From NCBI GenBank assembly GCA_021804825.1, contig JAJZGX010000018.1, positions 1 to 36,035 of the forward strand: a DNA stretch of 36,035 bases, read 5' to 3'. The notes under the pieces are model-generated. The model ran no database searches. It saw only the letters and a program-made list of their open reading frames with translations, and was not told the DNA's origin. Source of the stretch: Pseudomonadota bacterium (lineage in GTDB: Bacteria > Pseudomonadota > Alphaproteobacteria > Rhizobiales > Beijerinckiaceae). Positions 29,555 to 36,035 of the stretch are shown here, one piece after another (the stretch's first letter is position 1; each line of letters opens with the position of its first letter). Made by a program: the position numbers and the translations under genes.

Positions 29555-32500
29555 ATGGCTTTCACCGACATATTCATCCGCCGCCCGGTGCTTTCCACCG
29601 TGGTCAGTCTGTTGATATTGCTCATCGGCCTCGTGGCGGGCACGAAACTGCAAATCCGGCAATATCCCGAACTGTCGTCGACGACCATCACCATCACCAC
29701 GGCCTATCCGGGGGCCAGCGCCGAGATTATTCAAGGTTTCATCACCACGCCCATCCAGCAAGCGGTGGCGAGCACCGAGGGCATTGACACGATGGTGTCA
29801 AATTCCCAGCAGGATGTTTCGACCATCACCCTCAATCTCGTGCTCAACGCCAATCCTGACCGGGCGGTGGCTGACGTCCTGTCCAAAATCAACCAGGTGA
29901 AGGGCACGCTGCCAGCCAATGCGCTTGATCCTGTGGTGGTGAAGCAGACGGGTCAAAGCACCGCCTTGATGTATATGTCGTTTTTGTCGAAGGATCTGAA
30001 TTCCTCGCAAATCACCGATTACCTGACGCGCGTGGTGCAACCGAAATTGCAGACGATTCCGGGGGTGGCAAGCGCCCAGATCCTCGGCGGGCAGACCTTC
30101 GCCATGCGGGTATGGCTCGATCCCAACAAGATGGCGGCGCGCGGTGTGACCGCCGCCGATGTGCGCAATGCGCTCACCAGCAATAATTTCACCACTGCCG
30201 CGGGATCGATCAAGAGCAATTTCACCGAAACCAGCATCAATGCCGAAACGTCGTTGACCAGCGCCAGCGCCTTTTCCAAACTGGTGGTGGCGGTGCATGG
30301 CGACACGCTCACCCGGCTCGGCAATATCGCCGACATTCAACTTGGCCCGCAGAGCGTTGATTCATCATCGGTATTCGATGGCGTGAAGGCGGTGTTCGTG
30401 GGCATATATTCTACGCCCACCGCCAATCCGCTGGATGTGATTACCGCAGTGCGCAAGGCTTTTCCCGATGTGCAGGCACAATTGCCGCCAGGGTTGCAGG
30501 GCGCTATCGCCTATGACGCGACCGCATTCATCCGCGCGTCGATCTTCGAAGTCGAGAAAACCCTGGCTGAAGCGGCGCTCATCGTCATCGTGGTCATTTT
30601 CCTGTTCCTCGGTAACCTGCGCTCGACGCTGATCCCTATGGTCACCATCCCCCTGTCGCTGGTGGGCGTGATGATCTTGCTGCTAGCGATGAATTATTCC
30701 ATCAACCTGCTGACCTTGCTGGCGCTGGTGCTGGCGATAGGCCTGGTGGTCGATGACGCCATTGTCGTGGTTGAGAATATCTACCGGCACATTGAGGAGG
30801 GCCTGAGCCCGCATGATGCCGCGCTCAAGGGCGCGCGCGAAATCTCCGGCCCGGTCGTCACCATGACGATCACGCTTGCCGCCGTCTATGCGCCGATTGG
30901 CTTTGTCAGTGGCGTCACCGGCGCGCTGTTCCGCGAGTTTGCCTTCACACTGGCAGGCGCGGTGATCGTGTCCGGTCTGATTGCGCTGACCCTGTCGCCG
31001 ATGATGTGCTCGCGTCTGCTCAAGGCTCCAACTGGAAACGGCGGGCTTGCCGCATGGCTTGACCGGCGGTTTGAAGGCTTGCGCACCCGCTACGAGCGTC
31101 GCCTGCATTTGACGCTGAATTTCCGGTCATTGACGATATTGATTCTCGTCGGTGTGCTGGCATTGACCACGGTCATGTATATTTCGACCCCCAAAGAACT
31201 GGCCCCGCCCGAAGATCAGGGCTTCGTTCTGGCCTTGGTCAAGTCGCCGCAATATGCCAACCTTGATTATCTGGAAACCACAACCAGGGAAGCCGCCGCT
31301 GCTGTCGCCAAAGTGCCAGAAGCGTCGCATGTCTTCACCATCAATGGCAGCGCCGGCATACATCAGGCCTTTATTGGCGTGATGCTGAAGGACTGGTCGC
31401 TGCGCAAGCGCTCTGCCACCGATGTTCTGAAGGAATTATCGGCAAAATTCGCCACCATTCCCGGCGCCTCGATCATTGCGTTCTCGCCGCCGTCGCTGCC
31501 TGGCTCAACCGGCGGCCCGCCGCTGCAATTTGTCGTGCGCACCACCGGCGATTACCGCGAACTGGCAGGCGTGATCGGCAAAATTCAGGACGCGGCGCGC
31601 AAGAGCGGCCTGTTCATTTTCACCGACACCGATCTGAAATTCGACACGCCGCAATATGACGTGAAAATCGACACGGCCAAAGCCAACCAGCTTGGCATCT
31701 CGATGCAGGACATCGGCTCGACCTTGGCGACGATGCTCGGCGGCAACCTCGTCAATCGTTTTGATCTTTATGGCCGCTCCTATGAGGTCATTCCGCAAGC
31801 GCCGCGCCAGTTCCGTGACGACCCGCAATGGCTGACGCGCTACCGGGTGCGCACCGCATCAGGATCGCTGGTGCCGCTCTCGACCATCGCCAGCGTAACC
31901 CAGACTGTGCAGCCCAATGCCCTGACCACCTTCCAGCAGTTGAATTCGGCAACCCTGTCGGGCGTGCCTTTTCCCGGCCGCACGCTCGGCGAAGGTCTGT
32001 CATTCCTGCAACAAAAAGCCAAGGAACTGCTGCCCGCGGGCTATTCGATTGATTATGCCGGGGACAGTCGCCAGTTGGAGCAGGAGGGCAATACGCTGGC
32101 GGTGACCTTCGTATTCGCCCTGATCGTGATCTTTCTGGTGCTGGCGGCGCAGTTCGAGAGCTTCCGCGATCCCTTCGTGATTCTCATTGCCCTGCCTACC
32201 TCGATGTTTGGCGCCTTGCTGCCGCTCAACATCCTCAGCCTGATGCAGCGCGGCTCCATCAACATTTATACACAGATCGGGCTGGTGACGCTGATCGGGC
32301 TGATTTCCAAACACGGCATCCTGATGGTTGAATTTGCCAATCGGCTGCAGACTGAAGAAGGCTATGGGCGGCGTGAAGCGATCGAACATGCCGCCGGTGT
32401 GCGCCTGCGGCCGATTCTCATGACCACAGCCGCCATGGTGGTCTCGATGATCCCGCTCATCATCGCTGCGGGGGCGGGCGCGCGCAGCCGTTCCGACATC

Positions 32501-32665
32501 GGCATTGTCATTGCGTTTGGCATGGCGATCGGCACCATGTTCACGCTGTTCGTCACCCCTGCCGTCTATACGCTGATTTCGCGCGATCACAGTGCCACAG
32601 CCGCGACGCAGCCCAAGCCGACGACGCTGCCCGGCGCCCAAGGGGTCGCCGAAGCTGCCGAATAG
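29555..32665 (+). CDS. RND-family multidrug efflux pump, HAE1 type
   Basis: A 1036-aa inner-membrane proton/drug antiporter in the AcrB/MexB superfamily. The N-terminus MAFTDIFIRRPVLSTVVSLLI is typical. Two large periplasmic loops flank two six-helix halves. The proton-relay pair is D400-D401 in GLVVDDAIVVVENIYRH, and the partnering lysine lies in SKHGILMVEFANRL in the second half. Sequence style is nearer to MexK, VexF or MdtB-like pumps than to AcrB, but the substrate cannot be inferred. No TolC/OprM-type channel gene follows, so it must borrow one encoded elsewhere. It converges with the acyl-CoA synthetase gene over a 90-base gap holding only an imperfect hairpin without a T run. Confidence 0.94.
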   Translation: MAFTDIFIRRPVLSTVVSLLILLIGLVAGTKLQIRQYPELSSTTITITTAYPGASAEIIQGFITTPIQQAVASTEGIDTMVSNSQQDVSTITLNLVLNANPDRAVADVLSKINQVKGTLPANALDPVVVKQTGQSTALMYMSFLSKDLNSSQITDYLTRVVQPKLQTIPGVASAQILGGQTFAMRVWLDPNKMAARGVTAADVRNALTSNNFTTAAGSIKSNFTETSINAETSLTSASAFSKLVVAVHGDTLTRLGNIADIQLGPQSVDSSSVFDGVKAVFVGIYSTPTANPLDVITAVRKAFPDVQAQLPPGLQGAIAYDATAFIRASIFEVEKTLAEAALIVIVVIFLFLGNLRSTLIPMVTIPLSLVGVMILLLAMNYSINLLTLLALVLAIGLVVDDAIVVVENIYRHIEEGLSPHDAALKGAREISGPVVTMTITLAAVYAPIGFVSGVTGALFREFAFTLAGAVIVSGLIALTLSPMMCSRLLKAPTGNGGLAAWLDRRFEGLRTRYERRLHLTLNFRSLTILILVGVLALTTVMYISTPKELAPPEDQGFVLALVKSPQYANLDYLETTTREAAAAVAKVPEASHVFTINGSAGIHQAFIGVMLKDWSLRKRSATDVLKELSAKFATIPGASIIAFSPPSLPGSTGGPPLQFVVRTTGDYRELAGVIGKIQDAARKSGLFIFTDTDLKFDTPQYDVKIDTAKANQLGISMQDIGSTLATMLGGNLVNRFDLYGRSYEVIPQAPRQFRDDPQWLTRYRVRTASGSLVPLSTIASVTQTVQPNALTTFQQLNSATLSGVPFPGRTLGEGLSFLQQKAKELLPAGYSIDYAGDSRQLEQEGNTLAVTFVFALIVIFLVLAAQFESFRDPFVILIALPTSMFGALLPLNILSLMQRGSINIYTQIGLVTLIGLISKHGILMVEFANRLQTEEGYGRREAIEHAAGVRLRPILMTTAAMVVSMIPLIIAAGAGARSRSDIGIVIAFGMAIGTMFTLFVTPAVYTLISRDHSATAATQPKPTTLPGAQGVAEAAE

Positions 32666-32755
32666 ACGTGAAACAAGGCGGCCATCGCGGCTCTAGGCAC
32701 GAGTATTCGGAAGGAAATCAGATGCGGGTGGCGGCGCTTTGCGCGGCACCTGCGC

Positions 32756-34564
32756 TCAAAACCGGAAACCGTGGTTGCAGAGCTTGTCGAAGACTTCGCC
32801 GTCTATGCGCACAAATTCGCCGCGGCCGCTGTCATTGAACCAGAGCGGTTCACTGGTTTTGGCAGGATCAAATCCTTGTTCCACCAGATCGACCTTGCGC
32901 TGCTTGAACGTGCCCGTCAGATCCATGTGATCTTGAATGCGCAAGAATAGCGGACGCGCATAATCGGGAAGATTTTCAACGAGATGTTGGCGCAGATTGG
33001 CGAGATTGAACTTGGCGGGGTCAGAAAGCGACAAGGCGGCCATGCCAGCCCGACCATCGACATGGGGAATCGTGACGCCATAGACATTGGCGTCCTCCAC
33101 AGAGGGAAAGCTGGTCAGCACCGCCGAAACTTCGCCCGTCGAAACATTCTGGCCCTTCCAGCGGAACGTGTCGCCAATCCTGTCGATAAAGTAGAAATAG
33201 CCAAGCGCGTCGCGCTTCATCAGATCACCGGAGCGAAACCACGCATCGCCCTTTTTGAAAACGTCGCGCAGGATCTTTTTCTCAGTGGCTGCCTTGTCGG
33301 CATAGCCATCGAAACTTCCCGTCGGCACTTTCGGATCATTGACGATTTCGCCAATGACTTCTCCGGTTTCACCATTGGCGCATTCGCGAAACAAGCCATC
33401 GGCGCCACGCACCGGCTGCTCGCTTTCGATATCAAATTCGATGATGCGAACCCGCAGGCGGCTTCGCGCCCATGCGGGAATGCGCCCGACGGCACCGGGC
33501 TTTGAATCGAAATTCAACAGAGAGATATTGCCTTCGGTCGCCGCATAGAATTCGCGGATCACCGTCAGGTGGAAACGGTCGCGAAACTCCTCGAATATGT
33601 CGCCCCGCAGACCATTGCCGAAGCAGCCACGCAAATGATGGGCAGCATCGTTCAGGCTTGGCGGGGCGGCCAGCAGATAGCGGCACATTTCACCGACATA
33701 GACAAAAAACGTGCATTTCTGCGTGACAATATCGCTCCAGAATTGCCGGGCCGAGAATTTTTCGGCAATGACGCTGCAACCGCCAACCCACAGCATCGAC
33801 CCCACGGCGCACAGGCCGCCGGTGGCATGATAGAGCGGCAGCGTCACATACATGCGATCATCGGGTTTGGAGTCGATCGCCGCAGCAAAGCCGGCCATGA
33901 TTCGCAACAAGCGCGAATGGCTGATGTTGGCGGCCTTCGGCAGGCCGGTTGTGCCGGACGTATAGACAAAAATGGCCCGGTCAGCGATGGTCAGCGGCAC
34001 CCGTTCGGCGCTGCTCAGGGGCTCGCCGGAGATTTCCGCCAAGGCCAGATCGAGGCGCGGGTCATGTCCACGGCGCTTGTCGCCATAGGTCAGCACTTTC
34101 AAGCGCACATCGAAAAAATCTCGCGCTGAATCGACTGCAGCCATCAGACTGGCGTCGGCAATCAGGAATTGCGCGGCGGCGATACGCACGCAATGGGCCA
34201 GCGAGCGCCCGTTCAGCGAGTTGTTCAGCAAGGCGGCAACGCAACCAGCCTTGACGATGCCGAGCCAGGCGGCGACATATTCGGCGCGGTTGACCATGAA
34301 CAACGCGACGCAATCGCCCTTTTTCAATCCCTGTGCCAGCACCCAGCGGGCATATTGATTGGAGCGATAATCCAGCTCAGCATAAGTGTAGGATTCCTGC
34401 GGCGACACCAGGGCAATTCGCTGGGGATGAACCGCGGCCACCATTTCCGCCATTTCGCGCATGGTGACATGCGGGGTCTTCTCGACGCTGCTGGTCTGTT
34501 GCAGTGCGCGGCGCAGACCTACGAGATAAGCCCACTCGCTCTTCAGCCGCCCGACTATGCCCAT
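32756..34564 (-). CDS. long-chain acyl-CoA synthetase, FATP/FadD6-like
   Basis: A 602-aa member of the adenylate-forming (ANL) superfamily that activates a fatty acid with ATP and CoA. The phosphate loop is YTSGTTGLPKAA. The adenine-binding motif reads FYAATEGN, the form seen in FATP/very-long-chain synthetases. The hinge region is GDLMKRDALGYFYFIDRIGDTFRWKGQNVST (in two stretches), and the C-terminal lysine region is TGTFKQRKVDLV. Length and motif forms fit the FATP-like group, often annotated long-chain-acyl-CoA synthetase. GGGGGAG lies 11 bases before the ATG. It lies 100 bases downstream of cobW with a palindrome in between, so it may have its own promoter. The fatty-acid length preference is unknown. 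Confidence 0.88.
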   Translation of the reverse strand: MGIVGRLKSEWAYLVGLRRALQQTSSVEKTPHVTMREMAEMVAAVHPQRIALVSPQESYTYAELDYRSNQYARWVLAQGLKKGDCVALFMVNRAEYVAAWLGIVKAGCVAALLNNSLNGRSLAHCVRIAAAQFLIADASLMAAVDSARDFFDVRLKVLTYGDKRRGHDPRLDLALAEISGEPLSSAERVPLTIADRAIFVYTSGTTGLPKAANISHSRLLRIMAGFAAAIDSKPDDRMYVTLPLYHATGGLCAVGSMLWVGGCSVIAEKFSARQFWSDIVTQKCTFFVYVGEMCRYLLAAPPSLNDAAHHLRGCFGNGLRGDIFEEFRDRFHLTVIREFYAATEGNISLLNFDSKPGAVGRIPAWARSRLRVRIIEFDIESEQPVRGADGLFRECANGETGEVIGEIVNDPKVPTGSFDGYADKAATEKKILRDVFKKGDAWFRSGDLMKRDALGYFYFIDRIGDTFRWKGQNVSTGEVSAVLTSFPSVEDANVYGVTIPHVDGRAGMAALSLSDPAKFNLANLRQHLVENLPDYARPLFLRIQDHMDLTGTFKQRKVDLVEQGFDPAKTSEPLWFNDSGRGEFVRIDGEVFDKLCNHGFRF

Positions 34565-34589
34565 GTCGCGCCCAACTCCCCCTTGGTAT

Positions 34590-34610
34590 AACGCGTTAGT
34601 CGTACGCGTT
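34590..34610. promoter_or_regulatory. candidate operator upstream of the acyl-CoA synthetase
   Basis: AACGCGT-TAGTCGT-ACGCGTT is a perfect 7-bp inverted repeat with a seven-base centre, 26 bases before the acyl-CoA synthetase start. On the minus strand it touches TTATAC, a possible -10 box. Its size and position suit a dimeric repressor such as a TetR-type fatty-acid regulator. No such gene is in the window. Confidence 0.4.
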
Positions 34611-34664
34611 CAGTTCGATCTCAATGTGCGCCAGATTGCGGCATTTGGAAAGACGGTTGCGCGA

Positions 34665-35768
34665 TCAGCCAAACAGGCCGCCGCTTGGCGGGCGCAACGG
34701 GTTTGCGCTCAGTGCCGCGCCGTCAGGCCTGTCGGTTTCCGCCGCGCCCGTGAAGGCGCGCCATAGCCCCTCGACCAAGGTCGGCGGTAAATCCATCAGA
34801 ATGAACACCATGCGGGTGGAGTGGTCATCGTCCGGCCAGGCTGCAAGGCGCACCGGTGGATGAAACACGTGTTGAACGCCATGCACCACCAGGGGCCGCG
34901 AAGGATCATCGGCCAGCGCGACAATGCCCTTGACCCGCAGCAATTTCGGCCCATGAGCCTGACGCAGCAACTCAATGAACATGTCAAAGGCAGCGGGCGT
35001 GGCGGGCGTGTTCGTGGTCAGGCAAAACGCCTGAATGCGCGCATTGTGTCGGTTGCGATCATGATGATGATGGTGATGGTCATAGGCGTCGGCCTTGAGC
35101 CAGCCCGCCACATCGGGATGCTTGCGCGCCGGATCATAAAGCCCGGCATTGAGCAAGAGCGAAGCCAGCGCGGTCTCGCTCTGAAGCAGCAGTGGCGCTG
35201 CCGCCGGATTGAGCGCCGCAAGACGCGCGAGCAGATCGGGCGCGGCGCCCTCGGGCAGCAGATCGGTCTTGGTGAGCACCAGCCGATCAGCCACCGCAAC
35301 CTGGCGCAAAGCCTCGACATGGGCATCCAGCGTCGCCAGTCCATTGACGGCATCGACCAGCGTGATGACGCTCTCGAGCCGCAACCGCAGCATCAAATAG
35401 GGATGCAGCATGATGGTCTGAAGGATCGGAGCCGGATCGGCGAGGCCGGTGGTCTCGATGATGATCCGGTCGAGTTGCGCGATGCGGTGATTGTCGAGAT
35501 CACGCAGCACACCCTCGAGTGTCGTCACCAGATCGCCACGGATACTGCAGCACAGGCAACCGGCCTGCATGAGCATCAGATTGTCATCAATAGCCTCGAC
35601 GAACAGGTGATCGAGGCCGATATCGCCGAATTCATTGATGATCACCAGCGTATGCGCAAGCGCAGGGTCTTGCAGCATTCGGTTCAGCAGCGTCGTCTTG
35701 CCGGAACCCAGAAAGCCGGTGAGAACGCTGAGCGGCAGGGCCGGGGGCGGACGCCGTGCTTCAGCCAT
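34665..35768 (-). CDS. CobW/YjiA-family metallochaperone GTPase with His6 run
   Basis: A 367-aa G3E-family P-loop GTPase. Walker A is GFLGSGKTT (18-26), the metal-binding CxCC motif is GCLCC (70-74), and the switch segment is IIIETTGLADP (102-112). The base-specificity TKTD is at 166-169, a variant of NKxD. A natural hexahistidine run, DHHHHHHDRNRH, occupies 231-236 (35061-35078), in the linker before the C-terminal CobW_C domain (about 245-350). Such histidine stretches are common in zinc-handling COG0523 proteins, so zinc (or cobalt or nickel) delivery is likely; the client protein is unknown. No cobalamin genes are near. The ATG overlaps the stop of the upstream His-rich gene by eight bases. 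Confidence 0.88.
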   Translation of the reverse strand: MAEARRPPPALPLSVLTGFLGSGKTTLLNRMLQDPALAHTLVIINEFGDIGLDHLFVEAIDDNLMLMQAGCLCCSIRGDLVTTLEGVLRDLDNHRIAQLDRIIIETTGLADPAPILQTIMLHPYLMLRLRLESVITLVDAVNGLATLDAHVEALRQVAVADRLVLTKTDLLPEGAAPDLLARLAALNPAAAPLLLQSETALASLLLNAGLYDPARKHPDVAGWLKADAYDHHHHHHDRNRHNARIQAFCLTTNTPATPAAFDMFIELLRQAHGPKLLRVKGIVALADDPSRPLVVHGVQHVFHPPVRLAAWPDDDHSTRMVFILMDLPPTLVEGLWRAFTGAAETDRPDGAALSANPLRPPSGGLFG

Positions 35769-36035
35769 GATGCTCGTGTTTCACCTTTCGCTTCACCGCC
35801 TTGTGCTTCTTCACGACATGGTGCGCGACGCTTTTCTTGTGGGCGTGCTTCTTGGCATGGGTGACATGGTGTTTGTGACCCTTGTGCGTTTCGCGACGCG
35901 CAACCCGCTTGCGGACGACGCGGCGGTGATGCACCTTGCGCGGTGGCGGCGCCGGAAATGGCGTGATCTCGAGGGGATTGGCAACGACGGGCGTGACGGC
36001 GAGGTTCTTGCCGGGCGCCTGCCCGATATAGACCG
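35761..36035 (-). CDS. His/Lys/Arg-rich protein (C-terminal part only)
   Basis: The frame enters from the right edge and ends with TGA at 35761-35763, giving 90 residues. It opens with VYIGQAPGKNLAVTPVV, passes through a proline-rich bridge (ITPFPAPPPRK) and ends in a strongly basic, histidine-rich tail (HKGHKHHVTHAKKHAHKKS, then VKHEHHG) with about 18 histidines in the last 55 residues. Its stop overlaps the cobW start by eight bases, so the two are probably translated together. The tail may bind metal, nucleic acid or anionic cell-envelope polymer. The family cannot be named because the N-terminal part is outside the window. Confidence 0.65.
   Translation of the reverse strand, partial: VYIGQAPGKNLAVTPVVANPLEITPFPAPPPRKVHHRRVVRKRVARRETHKGHKHHVTHAKKHAHKKSVAHHVVKKHKAVKRKVKHEHHG

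Noticed and set aside
32706-32735. Hairpin between the RND pump and the acyl-CoA synthetase as a bidirectional terminator
   Set aside because: Pairing is interrupted by a mismatch and a bulge, and there is no T run.

Overview
The window looks like chromosomal DNA of an alphaproteobacterium, most likely a member of the Hyphomicrobiales (Rhizobiales) with chemolithoautotrophic or methylotrophic habits. The reasons are the even, high-GC coding sequence, a red-type (form IC) RuBisCO operon with CbbX and a LysR-type CbbR, the fused malic enzyme MaeB, and the cpoB-tilS gene pair next to ftsH. I see no rRNA, tRNA, CRISPR array, insertion sequence, integrase or prophage gene. Assignment below order level is inference.

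Layout. (1) 1-3693, plus strand: the tail of an upstream gene, nadX (aspartate dehydrogenase) and a pentapeptide-like protein joined by ATGA overlaps, then parC. (2) 3724-12184: a compact Calvin-Benson-Bassham cluster. cbbR diverges from cbbF-cbbP-cbbA-cbbL-cbbS-cbbX-cbbE-cbbY, which ends at an intrinsic terminator. The operon supplies the RuBP-forming and CO2-fixing steps, the RuBisCO-remodelling ATPase and a phosphatase for inhibitory sugar phosphates. Transketolase, phosphoglycerate kinase and GAPDH are not in the window. A perfect 13-bp hairpin separates cbbLS from cbbX. (3) 12233-15417: a translationally coupled argD-argF-hslO operon. (4) 15453-17753: maeB. (5) 17804-23860, minus strand: an AEC-family permease, folD, a c-di-GMP protein with a degenerate GGDEF and an intact-looking EAL domain, tilS and cpoB. 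(6) 24070-28400: ftsH, a GlsB/YeaQ-type membrane protein on the minus strand, and a divergent NRAMP-family transporter whose 3' end carries an exact tandem 20-nt duplication that appears to have cut off a C-terminal extension. (7) 28401-32665: an RND efflux adaptor and pump with no outer-membrane channel gene. (8) 32756-36035, minus strand: an acyl-CoA synthetase, a CobW-type metallochaperone GTPase with a natural His6 run, and the 3' end of a His/Lys/Arg-rich protein gene that overlaps cobW.

Most genes are well-known families in conventional arrangements. The least expected observations are the NRAMP tandem duplication, the coupled His-rich protein/CobW pair, the nadX-pentapeptide-parC neighbourhood, the cbbS/cbbX hairpin, the rearranged cpoB-tilS/ftsH locus, and short palindromes in front of the RND and acyl-CoA synthetase genes. 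I did not find a clearly new multi-gene system.
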